From the NCBI RefSeq assembly GCF_002234675.1, contig NC_019860.2:11096586-11160585 (forward strand): a stretch of DNA of 64,000 nt, written 5' to 3'. The stretch is from Oryzias latipes (Eukaryota; Chordata; Actinopteri; Beloniformes; Adrianichthyidae). Position numbers and translations under genes: made by a program. Shown in pieces: positions 35,872-48,690 of this stretch; the first letter of the stretch is position 1; every line of letters starts with the position of its first letter. The notes under the pieces are model-generated. The model searched no databases and was not told the DNA's origin. It saw only the letters and a list, made by a program, of their open reading frames with translations.

Positions 35872-36359
35872 TTAAATACCTGTCTTTGCTTTTCATTATT
35901 CTGTTTTGCAGCTTAGTAACTTTTTTATTTTCTCATCATTTTAAAAAAAACATTTTATTTATTACATAAATGTGTTCTTAAATGAAAGAAAAATTTACGC
36001 AAAAATATTAAATTGCTTGATAAAAATAGTTGAGTTGCATTTACTTAAAATTTTTGAAAATATTTTCTCTTTTTCTGTGGGGGAGTGTCATACTTTGACC
36101 AGTGGGTGTCGCTGTTTCCTCGCGCAATGAGCCCTCGCGCTCTCCTTTCTAGGGAAAGAAGGCGGGGGTTGAAACAGCAGAAAGTTCAGCCTAAATGTGA
36201 CCCGCCTGCTGCCTGGCAGCTCCGCTACTATCCTGTGACAGCAGCAGCTGCTCCCGCAGAGCGCGGAACCCCACAGCAACATGAGCAGCTCCTGAGCATT
36301 TCTCCAAACTCCTACAGAAGTCCAAGAACTCCCCGCACGTGGAGCCCAGCCCTGCAGAC

Positions 36360-39300
36360 ATGTCCCCTCTGCAGATCTCCGTCTACTGGCGCCTCTCCCT
36401 CATTTTTTTCTTCACTTCGTTTCTTTTCTTTGTGGACATTTTTACGGCTGCCAAAGCTGCCGAAACGTGTCGCCATGACAACGACACTGCCGCGTTCTTT
36501 TCCCAGCAAGGAACTTTGTCCCCAAAGGTGGAGGTTAACCAATCAGAGCGCGAGGAAGTTTTGGAGGAGGCATCTGATTGGTCCGCGGAGTTGGTGGCCG
36601 GAGATGTGAGTGCATTAAAAAAAAAATTAAATGCATTTTTGAAAATTTGATGAGGTTTCCAGCTGCTACAAGCATGGATAAAAATAAATGATGTAAAACC
36701 TCTTGTAAAGAACGTTCTTTAGTTTGAAAATTACGTAAACATAAATGAACATGTATGATTTCCATGTAACTATTGATTTTTGTGCAAATAAAAAACGAAT
36801 TTAGACACACTTCATGGGTAAAAAGAAAGCAGCTGCTAGTGGTGATCAGGCATGCTCATAACAGATTACATAAGATGTCCAGTTTGTTACTGTGCAACAC
36901 CCACAGTCAAATAATGCTGTCTCTGAGTGTTTAAGTCCAAACTCAGCTGGACCCGGGTCAACTTCTGCACGTGAGTTTGGGGCGGGCGGACTCCATGTGG
37001 CTGCTAACAACAATGCTTAAGCTAGTTAATAGAGGCAAATAATTAAAGTGCTATGAATCCACAAATTTTAGAGGACGGAATATAAATTAAAACTAATTTT
37101 TAAACACATTTTATAAAACAGATAAAATATTTAGAGAAATCAAAACAAAGCGTTTTAATATACATTGCTATACTGAGATGACAAGTTGTTGTTTTTTACA
37201 GCATTGAGATACCAAAGTTAAAGAGTGATGTAATAAAGCTAAATTAATAGAAAAGAGTGAGAAATTCTCATTTCTGATTGATTTGTCTCATCACACTAAA
37301 AACTCTAAATAAATTTCACCTAAGCTGGGTTTTTTTTTAACCCAACTCAGAGGTTTAAAAGGGATTCATTATTTTACCCTCAAGAACAAATTGAAAAAGC
37401 AGAAATTGGGTTCAAATTTAACCGCTTTAACCTCCAAAAATTTGTATTGCTCCAAATAGTAGTCCAAAAATTTATCCAGATACGAATAACCCAAGATTTG
37501 GGTTGAAGAAATAACCCAAATGTTTCAAGTGTGCATCAGGATAACTTTTGTAATGTTTTGTGGACAAAGATAAGATCTTGTAGTTTATTTTTTCTTTTTA
37601 GCAAATAATAATTGGTGATGTGTCTTTCTGTCTTTAATGTTTGTCTTTGTGTGTCAGTCAGTGTGTAGCTGGACTGACTGGTTGTCTTATGGTCAGTCTG
37701 CCTTCATGATGGGCCTTTTGCTGGGATCTTTGGTGGGCGGAGCATTATCAGACTGGTAAAGCACAAACATGCAGACAGAACATCGGTTTCTTCCAACCGG
37801 TAGGAAAGGCAGTTTAAAATAATCCTGATCCAAAACGGTTTGTGCAGGTATGGGAAGCGTCCAGTGCTGCTGGTGTGTGTGTGCGTGCACGCTGTCTGCG
37901 GCCTTGTGCCCGTCATCCTTCCTCAGCCGTTTGTCTTCCTCACTGTTCGCTGCCTGACTGGGATTTCGTGCTGCTGCATCAACATTTGTGCCTTCAGTCT
38001 AGGTAAGACAGCAGCCTGCGCACACTTCCACTAAGTTTTTGAACTTTTAACCTTAAAGACCCAGTCCAGTAAAATTATGTTTATAACATGTTCTTGTGGC
38101 ATTTTTCTCACGATGGAGGACATTTATAAACAAAATTGCATTTCTCAATATATCTTTATTCAAAACGTTGTGAATCAAGAGCAGCCGAAAAAAGGCTGTT
38201 TGAAAAAGATCACATTTTTAAGTAAATGGTAAATGGTAAATGGCGTATACTTATATAGCGCTTTCTACCTTCTTACGAAGGCCCAAAGCGCCCAAAGCGC
38301 TTTACAGTCACAGTCCCATTCACCCAAGCACACACACATTCACACACACATTCACACACTGTAATGTACTGTAATGCAAGTAATTTATTTTGAGTGAGTA
38401 ATTAATCATGAGCTGTAATTAATGAATACATTTTTAATCTAACCTAATAATTGCTGTGAAAAAACACCATTTGTGACGTGGCACAGTAAAAGATCAACAT
38501 ACTACAAAAAAAGTGTCTTTATGAAGTTTTTTCCAAAAATTAGTCTTTGTTTAATGGTATGTATACCACTTTCCTCCACTGCAACATAGTGAGGTCAGTG
38601 CAGGCTCTGTAGCCTTTACCATGACTACGCACTGCGTATTAAATGGTGTACTGTTTGCGAAAAACAATTTAAACTTGAAAATATAACAAGATTGAAGTAC
38701 TAATAGTTGATTTCATATTTATTTATTTCGTGAGTGACCATGGTATTTCTGGTATCAGAAATTAACGTTGAGCATTATCCCTTACACAATAGTTATAGAT
38801 TCAAAAAAAAGTGCTGTAATTTGTCTGCAATTAATTAATTGTGATGAATGCGATTACTGGGCCCCAAGCTTCTTGCTCCAAGCTCTCAGCAGGAGGGGAA
38901 AGGGGGTGGGGTTGCTCACGGTCCCGCCCACAACCATGAGGTGAATTTCTCATGTACTCCTGCAGAAACTATGTCCTATAAAACCACTCAGGTTTTTTGA
39001 TTGTGGCTAAAAACAGCATGATCATAATTAAAAGACCACTAGGAGCGATTTTACAATAGATCAAGAGATGATCAGAGTGGGAATTTATGGATGAATCTTG
39101 TTTGTCTGTTGCGAGGAATCGTGTTGTGTATCTTGGTGTCTCATCACCATGTATTGGGTGCTTACACACAGCCGTGGAGTGGACCCTTCCTGCTGCTCGG
39201 CTCTGGCCGCCCGCCGTCCTGCCGTTTTGCTTCAGCTTGGGGACGATGGGTGGGGCCCCTCTAGCCTGGATCAGCCCCAGCTGGACACACCTGCACCTGA

Positions 39301-42300
39301 CTCTGGCTCTGCCGCAGCTCGTGTGTCTGCCGCTCTTCTTGTAAGCCCTCTCGTCCTTTCCCCTGTTAACTCCTCTTTGTATCTCCTAGACGCTTATTAG
39401 TAAAGAATCCTTTTTATCTTTAAGTTCAATACCTGAGTCTCCGCACTGGTTGCTCCTGCAAAAGAGGACAGAAGTTCTGGAGCGTTACCGTGGCAACAGC
39501 CCTGCAGATAAACATTGTCTGGACCTGGTAATTTGTGTAGCATTTTCACAGTGAAAGAACTTTTTTATGCAGCTTTGTTTAATCAAACGTCATTTGTGCA
39601 GCTGCTGGATTCAGCCCGGTCAGACCTGCAGACGGCTGCAGAGGTGGAGACGGGTGCGCCTGTCAGTGGAGGCCACACCCCCAACGACTTCACCCACTTG
39701 AGGCACCCGACAATTCTGTTGCGGCTCTTCGTCATGAGTTATCTGAGGTACCTTGTGTGTTGAGTTTGCAACAAAAGCTGTCCAACAGCGGGGTAAGGTA
39801 AAAAAATTTAGAAAAAACGTTGTAGTTTCACAAAAAAGGTTTTTCTTTGAATATAGGTTAATTATTTTAAATAAAATTTCTCTTGTTTTTATGAACAAAA
39901 TTTCAAATTAAAACACAAGAAAAACAATAAGCATATCAATGTTTTTCAACAATGTTTTAAGAAACAATAAATAAAAAAGTAGTTTAATAAAGTTTCTTTC
40001 AAAGTTAAAAACAGCCAAAAATATATCTTTTTCACGTTATACGGGCCACATAATAACATTAAGAACTGAAAAATAAAAAATAAAAGTTGCATTACACAAT
40101 ACTTTCTGCAATGTTGGTGGCATTTATTTATTTAGTGCTTTATTAGAGAGAAGGCATTTATTTTATTTGTCAACTTCACGGCACCAGCTTTGTTTTCTTT
40201 TCATAAAAGATATTACATAATAGATAATCTGTTTAGGCGGTCAAAGGTTGCAGGTTTTACAACCCATAAACGAGCCACATCACGTCATTTTGACCTTTGA
40301 CTTGCTTTTTTTGTCAAATCTGCTGACACACACAACCAAAAAAAAAATTAAAAAATAAATAAAACAGTAAAGCTGGTTAGATGTTCCCGGCTCTGCAATA
40401 CTCTGATTGGCTTCTGGAAACTTCCTTGAAACAGCTGTTTAGACACGCAGCAGAGTCCTAACTTTTACCTGATAACCAGTGACTGAATAGAGCTGGAACT
40501 CATAAACCAGAAGACGTGTATTTGTTTAGCATTCTTGTGTTTATTTTTTAATTAAAAATAAAAAAGATTAAAAAGACACAGGAGCCTCAAAAAAGTCTTC
40601 AGGCACAGAAATGAATTCCTCTTCCGTATACTAGGTTAAAAAAGCTAATCTGAGAAAAAAGATAATTGATCAATCTTAAAAATTCTATTATTTGAAGTAT
40701 TAAAATTTTAATTTAAAAATGCTGCTTTTAAATAATGTAGCTTCTCTCTGGTTACTTGTTACAGTAAAATAAAAATTATTCAAACTTTATTTAATTCCTT
40801 CACAAGCAGTTGAAGGACAGTACGTATAACAAGTCAAACTAAAACATTTTGACAGATTTTGGTGTGACGTATCACAGAAAATCTGTTCGAGGTCAGTAAC
40901 CAACCAGAATTAGGGTTCACCAGATTATAAAGCAGATTTTCTACTTTTGAAGATTTAAGGATTTTAAGTGCGCCTTATGGTCAGAAAATATGGTAAGGGT
41001 CACCTAATTTACAAACTTCCTACTGAGATGCACCACAGTAAAATAAACAGTGCTGACATGACACTATCTACTACTACATTTGCTGCATTAAGAGGATCCT
41101 ATGTGGCACGGGGTGTCTTTTATTTTGAAAGTAAGTCATGTGAACCTTTGTCAAAAGTTATAAACTATTTCATTTTTTGAAGAAAAAAAAGTGTTTTATT
41201 CATGCCAAAAAACCCCAAACAAACAAATTCTTTAAGATTGATCATTTTAGTAACAATGACATAAATACAAATACGTGTCTTATTTTTCTAAAAGGTGAAG
41301 TCAGACTTTGTGGCTCCTCCTGGGTTGTTGACAGGTTGAAGGCTGCCCCTGGATTAACGGAATTAATCTATCTTAAACTCGAAGTTCAAGCCTCTTTACT
41401 TTTTAATTATTTTTGACATTTATTAACCTATTATGCAACATTGTCAACTTTTTTTTCATTTTTTTCTCCTCAGTTTGGTGAGCTGAGGAGAAAAAAAGGT
41501 GTAATTGAAGGACTTTTGTGTTGAAATTGAGACGTTCCATTTTAACATCCTCAGCAATGGTCTGCAGGTCCCAACACGTTTGACGGTTTTTTCTCTTTTG
41601 GTTTCTTTCTCTGCTCCAGTGCTGCATCTGCGCTGACCTACTTTGGGATTTGCATGAACATCGGCTCGTTTGGCGTCGGCGTTTACACGGGCCAGTTCTT
41701 CTCCGGTCTGTCGGAGGCTCCCTGCCTGCTCGTGCCACTGGTTCGGTTGGGACGTCGGCCGATCAGCGTGCTGTCTCTGTTCCTGAGTGGCGCAGCCTGC
41801 TTTGTGTCATTACTGCTGTCCAGATACCACTGTGAGCAGATAAAGTCCTTCATACCCACCTACATCAATGATTAAATAGGCTGTTAACTGGTTGATTAAA
41901 GGTAGACCTCTGATCGGAAGGTTCTGTTCCTGTCTTGTCTGCTCGTGTGTCAAAGTGTACTTGGGCAAGACGCTGAACCCCACATTGTGTCTGTAAGGCT
42001 ACAGAGATGCCATCAGTGCGTGAATGTGTGCGAGAACGGATGAATGGGCCTTTAAGTCCCACTTAAATTAAGACTGATGTTTTTAGCCAAAATCAAAAAA
42101 CCTGTGATGTTTTATAGGACATAGTTTCCCAACCCTGGTCCTCCGGGAAACCCTGCTCAAGCACATGTTTCTTTGATGACTGTCATTGAGCAGCCTGGTA
42201 ACATGGAAAACACGTAAGACATAGTGCCCCGAGGACCGGGGTTGGGAAACACGGATCTAGAACATAGTTTCTGCAGTAGTAGTAGTAGTTCGTTAGAAAT

Positions 42301-43252
42301 TCGCCTCTGAGTTGTAAGCATCCCCTCCCCCATCCACTGATGTACGCTTGGAGCAGGGCCCATCGTATATTTTACTGAACAAAAAAAAAACATTTTCCCG
42401 TCTGCTGGTGATTCACAACATTTTGAATAAAGAAGTACTCTGAAATGCAATTTTTAGCTTAATTTTTTTTTTGATATGGCCTCCATCACCAGACAAACCT
42501 CACATAAAACATGTTAAAACAGGATTTTTAACGCCGTGAGTCTTTAGAGCAAGGTAGAAAAGCGCTAATAAGGTATACGCCATTCACCATAAAACCTCTT
42601 AACTGGAATTTGGAGGTTTAATTCACGCCGTGTGTCCTCATTATCTTATAGGTCCCCCAGTGTTGGTGATGAGTCTGGCTCTGCTGGGAAAGCTCTGTAT
42701 CCTAGCTACGATGTTCATTTTCAACCTGTACAGCATAGAGCTGTTTCCCACTGTTGTTAGGTACGAAACAACCCCACCCTATGTAAATGTCAGCGATTTT
42801 ATTCAGAAACGTTTATCTTTTTCTCATCCAGACAGCGCTGCATATCTATGGTCAACCTGTCTTTCCGCCTTGGCTGTCTGGCCACGACGCTTGTGCCCCC
42901 GAGCCCGAGCGGCGCCATCTCGTTGGCCGCCATGATCGTGTACAGCAGCGGGCCGATCTTAGGCTGCTCTCTTTGCCTGCTGCTGCCGGAAACCAGCGGC
43001 CTCCCGCTGCCAGACTCTTTGGATGATTGTCACAAGCAGCCCAAGTCACACCCACTAAACATGGGCGCCCTCTGGAGGTGGTGGTGAGTATGCACTACTG
43101 TTGCCTGTTTGATAGAGGTCAGACTGAGTGGGAGTGTTGATGTTCTGTTGCACTTGTGTGTTCTCAGGAAGCAACTTCACGGCCAGCCTCCGACAAAAGA
43201 GCGCCCCCTTCCTGACAAGGACGACAAGCACTCAACAACACCTTTTATTTGA
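36360..43252 (+). CDS. SLC22-family organic-ion transporter-like protein (divergent member)
   Basis: SLC22 proteins are 12-TM major-facilitator carriers of organic ions in the plasma membrane. Exons: 36360-36605, 37658-37755, 37848-38002, 39172-39340, 39425-39527, 39602-39747, 41620-41831, 42652-42760, 42832-43083, 43168-43252; total 1575 nt, all phases consistent, 524 aa (family about 530-560). TM1 is LSLIFFFTSFLFFVDIF, followed by the expected large extracellular loop to TM2 (FMMGLLLGSLVGGALSDW). The TM2-3 loop is GGALSDWYGKRP, with W where SLC22 normally has R. Other family marks: VEWT in TM4, PESPHWLL after TM6, VRLGRRP between TM8 and 9, YSIELFPTVVR after TM10, LLLPETSG after TM12. The C-terminal tail is short and charged. 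The start is the ATG at 36360, since upstream codons in frame have no ATG. The loss of the conserved R suggests the divergent SLC22A17/A23/A31 group; I cannot decide which. Confidence 0.92.
38222..38360 (+). repeat. Dispersed repeat of the ATATAGCGCTTT type
   Basis: AAATGGTAAATGGTAAATGG, then ATACTTATATAGCGCTTTCT, then CACAGTCCCATTCACCCA. Same family as 24748-24985. It lies in SLC22-like intron 3. Confidence 0.65.
42124..42250. mobile_element. Short palindromic MITE (GTTTCCCAACCC ends)
   Basis: Left end GTTTCCCAACCCTGGTCCTC, right end the inverse of it (GAGGACCGGGGTTGGGAAAC); 127 bp. It is inserted within a copy of dispersed repeat family A (42105-42500), splitting GACATAGTTTCTGCAG so that ATAG/CATAG words occur on both sides. 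Confidence 0.75.
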
Positions 43253-44520
43253 GTTTTTATTTATCGCACTCGACTTAGACCAAAGAGCCACAGAAACAAC
43301 AAACACTAGTTTATATTCTTGTGATTTCAATTTTTTTGAAGATTTTTGTTAACATTGTTGCTTAAGTGGATGTTTTCTTTTTTAAACTGTGTTATTGAAC
43401 AATTTTCATAATTTTGTTCATGCTGCAGCCACACCAATCTACTTAATTTAGATCAAATCTGGAAGCTGTCAAGAGGGAAAGCAGCCCCACTGCGAGGCTG
43501 CATGTTACAAAGAGAAGCTGATGGGCCGCTTTGGGTTTCTTTAGAGTTTAAAGTCTTGCAAAGTCCAAACACAGCACAAAAAAACGGTGAGATAAATCAG
43601 TTTGATTCATGAGCAGAGCACAAGAGAATGACTGCGACTTTGCATTTTGATATTTTTTTATTGAAAGTAGGGAAAAGATTCACTTTAGGCATAAAACTTA
43701 TTTTTTTTGTGGAGTAAACATTAGAACCCTGAACTTTGTCTTGTTTAGGTTTCTGGTGGAAACAGGGTAAGAAAAAAACTAGACCCCTAAAACTGGGCAT
43801 TTCCGTCACAACTATGCAGTCTGAATGTCAAACTTTGGGTCAAAAAGGAAGATAAAATGCTCAAGATTGTCAAAAACGGGGTGAAAGGATATGTTGCCTC
43901 ATCCTACTAAAGCAACCAGAAAGACAAAAAACCAAAAAAAAAAAGTGGGAAAAAATGCATTTTTACATTCCGGTAGACAAAAACACGACGATAGTGTACT
44001 AAAAAGCCCATGAATCATGTGAATGATCTAAGAAAATGTATTATAAATTGTATTTTTTTTAAATCATGTTTTATGTAAAGATGATTGTAACTCATAACTT
44101 GCTAGGGTGTCGCTTTACAGAAACCACACAAGGCTCTATAGCAAGTGCGAGGAAAATCATGACACCATATTCATTTTATGTAAGTTTTAAAGTCTATTAA
44201 GAGAATTTTGTATTTTTTTTTATTATATTTCTTATAAGTTTTGGCAATTTAAGAACAAATGGAATGTGTGGACTTTTGTCTTTCATGGTGGTTGGTGGGT
44301 AAAGATGTGCTCAAATGTGCTGTTTGCTCATGTCTTTACATACTGGAATGGTTGCTTTTGCACAGGTGGCATAGATGAAGTTTTTCGAGTTGTTTTTGGT
44401 ATGAGACAGGGGAAGTGGTTTTTAAAGTTGTCCTCCATTTATTCACTGAGAGCTATCACAGCCAGAGGTGATAGCTTTTTCAGATCTTCGACAGTAAAAA
44501 ATAATCATAAAACCTATTTT
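43253..44520. other. SLC22-like 3' flank, no gene recognised
   Basis: AT-rich with many poly-T runs. The SLC22-like 3' UTR must lie here but I see no convincing canonical poly(A) hexamer close to the stop. An AATAAA occurs only near 44853. Confidence 0.45.
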
Positions 44521-44725
44521 CCCTTGTGCTATCCTAGGCACTTTAACATTGGGAACTGGGTCATCCAGACCCACTAGACAGTGTGTTGAACCTTTTTTCT
44601 TCAATGATTTGTGAACTTCACTGGTATCCATGGATTACATGAAATCTTTCCACCTTTATCCACCTGTGTCACGGTACGGAGAACACGTCAATGTAAGGGT
44701 GGGGTCATCTAAGATAGCACAAGGG
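44521..44725 (+). mobile_element. piggyBac-like TTAA MITE, copy 4
   Basis: Begins CCCTTGTGCTATCCTAGGCA, ends AAGATAGCACAAGGG followed by TTAT; 205 bp. Same orientation as copies 2 and 3. The left TTAA is mutated to TTTT. Confidence 0.85.
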
Positions 44726-45577
44726 TTATTCTATTTTATGAATGCATTTTTTTCTCTGAAGCAGCAAAATCACTTTTGTGTTTTTATTAATAACAGTTTT
44801 TTTCATTAATTAAAGTATCACCTTTGTGTAATTGTGTGAACTTTATTTTCTAATAAAATAAGAAGGCAGAAGCATCGGACGGTTGCTTCCCAAGTCCATT
44901 CGTTTCTGAAAATGGACATCTCGGAAGGCATTATTTCACAAATACCATTGTCACTTACAAAAAAAAAAAATTAAAGAAATTATTAGAACTTTAATCTTGT
45001 AATTTTAATGTTTAAATCAAGTTGTCATGGTAACGGCTATTAGAACCTGCCCCTCGCTCTGCTGCAGCTGCTCTATGAGCACGAATCAGCGGCAGAAAGT
45101 GGTATATATATGCCAAATGCCATGATAAGTGAAACAAAGCATCTTTTAGAGAGAAAGATCTCTCACCGCTTGTTTTTGTCCAAGTAATCAAAGTCCGCAA
45201 GTAGTTTCCTAGATCACTTATATAGCAAGAAAAAAACACCATTAACCCTAATAATTAAATCTGTTTGAACTAACAATTTCTTTCATCATTAATGAAACAT
45301 GTATTCACTCTGTATCAAGCAAGCAAGACAAAAAGACAAACTTTTAAACATTAAAGGCAAAATTGCCGTTGATGGTCTAGTTTGATAGAGATTCTGACAC
45401 ATCCATCATAGAGACATTTGAAGGGCAGAGATCTTTTCTACCATCTTGCTGTAGTGGTAAACAGTGAAATTATGCATGTCAACCTATGTTCAAAGCTTCT
45501 TTTGTTCCAGTTACCAACTTGAGTTTTAAGCCAGCGCAAAAATAGGTAACTTTAAGCCTATGTGATCCGAAGGTCTT

Positions 45578-46805
45578 TTTTTTAACTCAAACTCAAACTT
45601 TATTGATTTGTATGGCGCCTTTAATTTCAGTTCAAAACACAAAGCACTTAACTTAAAAGCAGATAAAATAATCATAAAAAAAGGAAAATTATGAAAAACA
45701 GAAAGCACAGGACAATCACACACAGATGGGACCCCTCCCTCACCAGATTCCTCCCTCCAGCCACCCAGTTCCCCCAGTAGAACCCTGAACAAACAAAGAA
45801 CTGCAGCTTAAAGAAAGTCTGGCTTGGTACTGCTGTGAGAAAACGATATCATGGGGATCCATTCATTCCAAGGCCCAGCCCGACCACAGGGGTAGTTACC
45901 ACAGCGCCTGCCCAACACAGAGCAGCCTAGGGCCCACCATACAGCTATTAGACCACAGAGGGGGACCCCACCCAGCCCAATGAGAACGGGCACTGCAGCA
46001 ACAGTACCCCCTACAGGTGAAGCCGGTAGTGCCCCAGAACAATGGATCCCAAAGAGGAAACACTGGAGTAAAAAACATCAGAAGAAAAATTAAAATAAAA
46101 TAACAACAATAAAAAAAAAGATAACAATATTAGTAATTGAAAATAAAATCATAAAATGATTAAAACATAACCTAAATATCATAAGTAAAAAAACAATAAA
46201 AAGAACAGCATATTAAAAACATAAAGATCATAACAGTCCTTAAAAAGAATAAAAATAGATAAATCGATAAATAATAAAAGACATAAGCATTTACCAAAGT
46301 CATGTAAAAGCCAGACCAAAAAGGTGGGTCTTGAGCTTCTTCTTATAAATCTCTACAGACTCTGCGGCCCTGAGGTTCTCTGGCAGGCTGTTCCACAGGC
46401 GAGGACCATAATGGCGGGACAAGGCCAACTAGGAGGCCAATTCCAGAGGACCTCAGGGTCCGTGAGGCCTCATATTTAAAAATACTATTTAAATAAGAAG
46501 GCCCAAGACCATTAAAACATTTATAAACCATTAAAAGAATCTTAAAATCAATCCTGAAACACACAGGAAGCCAAAGCAGTGATTTTAAAATGGGTGTAAT
46601 GTGTTCCTGCCCTCTGGTCCTTGTCAGAACCCGTGCTGCAGGGTTTTGCAATAGTTGTAGATTTGAGATCAACTTTTTTGGTAAAACAGAGAGCAGGGCA
46701 TTACAATAATCTAAACGACTAAAAATAAAAAGCATGCATGAGTCCCTCTGTGCTGGCAAGCGAGAGGAATGGGCGGACTCTGGCAATGTTTTTAAGATGA
46801 TAAAA
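45578..46805 (-). mobile_element. LINE-2-type retrotransposon 3' fragment
   Basis: On the minus strand the reading runs [17 protein letters not shown], then [34 protein letters not shown]: the C-terminal part of the reverse-transcriptase ORF of fish L2-like LINEs, as in the copy at 2805-4200. The 3' UTR is damaged. The tail near 45590 reads, on the minus strand, GTGCTTTGTG and later AATCAATAAAGTTTGAG. There are frameshifts and a C-terminal truncation. Confidence 0.85.
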
Positions 46806-47091
46806 TCCTGTAAACATTTGTTTGAAAAAACATTTTTACAAATTAACTCTGGCCTACAATCAGATCCAACAGGTTAACTGCCAAGAATTTTCTAGGGAAA
46901 TGCCACCACTCATGACTAATCCTTTTCTGAATCAACTGGATTTCTGAACTTGTTTCAACAGACTCCACTAAACAGGATTTTCCACACGAAGTTTCAACTA
47001 CAGATTTAGCTACTTTCTTTTTCAAATAAAATTTGCAAGTTTTTAAGGTGAGCATGTGTGCATTAAAATGTACAACACAAAGATCTTTTAA

Positions 47092-47296
47092 CCCTAGTGC
47101 TATCCTATGGGGTCGAGATGAACATTGATGTGTTATTCCTGCCATGACAAAGATGGATAAATGTGAAGAGGATTTCATGTTATCCATGGACACCAGTGAA
47201 GATCACAAATCATTGAAGAAAATGGTTCAGGCTCAGTCTTGTGGGGTCTAGATGACCCCACTGTCCAATGTTAAAGTGCCTAGGATGGCACTAGGG
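47092..47296 (-). mobile_element. piggyBac-like TTAA MITE, copy 5 (divergent)
   Basis: Begins CCCTAGTGCTATCCTATGG directly after TTAA, ends CTAGGATGGCACTAGGG. Internal order as in copy 1. It is more diverged than the others, hence probably older. Confidence 0.75.
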
Positions 47297-47389
47297 ATAA
47301 GGTGTATTCAAAGTAGATAGAATTTAGTTTGTTTCAATTTTTATTTCTGTAGCAACAGCTCCCCCTGGTGGAAGCATGTAAGGTTTAGC

Positions 47390-47740
47390 AGACGCCAAAG
47401 AGGCTGGAGTGTGAATGTATGCCCAGTGGAACAACACCCAGGCTACTCAGTGAGATGGGAGTGCAGAGGAGGGCTCAAAGGCAGGCAATTAAATACCTCT
47501 CCCAGGCAGCTGAGAAGGGGAGTCAGTGGCTGTGGATCAAGAGGAAGGACCTGACCTGGGCCTCCAAACGTCTCTTGGCTGACGGGGGGGGGTGAACCTG
47601 GGACGCTGGGATTCACTGCTGAACCCTCTGGAGGTGTCGTGGGCCTATCAGCGAAACACTGAAGAAGGGGGCCCACTTGAAGACCCAAAAGATGTCATCA
47701 CTCATCTTCTTGCGACAGTGTCTCATCGATGCCTCAGAAA
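47390..47740 (+). mobile_element. Degenerate retroelement ORF fragment
   Basis: Broken frames include WLWIKRKDLTWASKR and NLGRWDSLLNPLEVSW. Such words resemble the spacer between ORFs of fish LINE/DIRS-like proteins, but I cannot name the clade. A run of nine G marks a frame break. Inactive. Confidence 0.4.
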
Positions 47741-48016
47741 TTATTCAGGGATAATAACATCTAGTCCTATAGAACAGACCTTGTAAAAATGAAAATGATT
47801 ATCTTTTGTTATACATCAACAATAAATGTGGAAATATATAGATATTTAAGAGAAATACACCCTTTTGCAATAACTCTAAACTAAAAAACTATTGGTTTGA
47901 AAATAACTTTTAGATTAAACTTTGTACTAAATAAAATAGCTTGTTTGAACATTGCATTTCTTCAAAACATTCTGCAGAAAAAAAAACATAAAAACCTTTT
48001 TTATTTTTATTTCAGA

Positions 48017-48229
48017 TTTATTCAAACTCTTCTTTGTCATTAAGAACACATGTTAACTTTACAAAAACAGGTTTAGTCCCGGATCCACCTTAAAAAAATC
48101 CAGTAGCAGCTCCAAGCATTTCCTTCATTGCAAAAACATTTAATGGTGAAAACTGTAACATCTCAAAAAGCTGAAGCTTAAAACACTGTTTCAGCAAAAA
48201 AAAAAATTAAAAGTGAACGCAACTTTATT
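48017..48229 (-). terminator. Two candidate sh3yl1 polyadenylation signals
   Basis: Minus-strand AATAAA at 48224-48229 and again at 48017-48022, 460-670 nt past the sh3yl1 stop. Either would give a 3' UTR of ordinary length. No cleavage evidence is visible. Confidence 0.5.
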
Positions 48230-48690
48230 CCCAGTACTTACACCCAAAAATAACAGAAGTAACAATGTTTTACAAAGTCTAGCCCTGTGAGTGTTACTTT
48301 TAGAAAACTGATTCAATACAAAAACAACCCGACTACATAAGTCCATAACGGAGAAGCAAGGCATTACAATAAGTATTAAATATAAAATGCTGCAAACTTG
48401 GAAGGGAATTAAAGATCCATACACCAGCTTTAGTAATAGTAACAGTTTAGTTAAAAAAAGAAATAGATGGAAAACATTCAAATTTTTCTTCACCTAGTAT
48501 AAAAGAGATATTGTTTGGTAGCTTGTGATAAACATTGTTTTATCTAACAATATGCTCATTTTTGATAAATAAACTCAGTTTTAAAAATACTTAACATTTC
48601 TTAAGAAAAAAATCTAAATGTTCTTAAAAATGTGTCATCTCTCTTTAATATCTTAAGGCTTTACATCCTGCAGACCACAAGAAGGCAGCA

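Noticed and set aside
36339-36360. Upstream start at 36339 for the SLC22-like protein
   Set aside because: The codon there is GTG, not ATG; the first in-frame ATG is 36360, which suits SLC22 N-termini.
44443-44631. Small open frame with an SLKKKGS-HCLVGLDDP peptide, also at 35478-35786
   Set aside because: The same peptide arises because both lie in copies of the TTAA MITE; it is not a conserved micropeptide gene.
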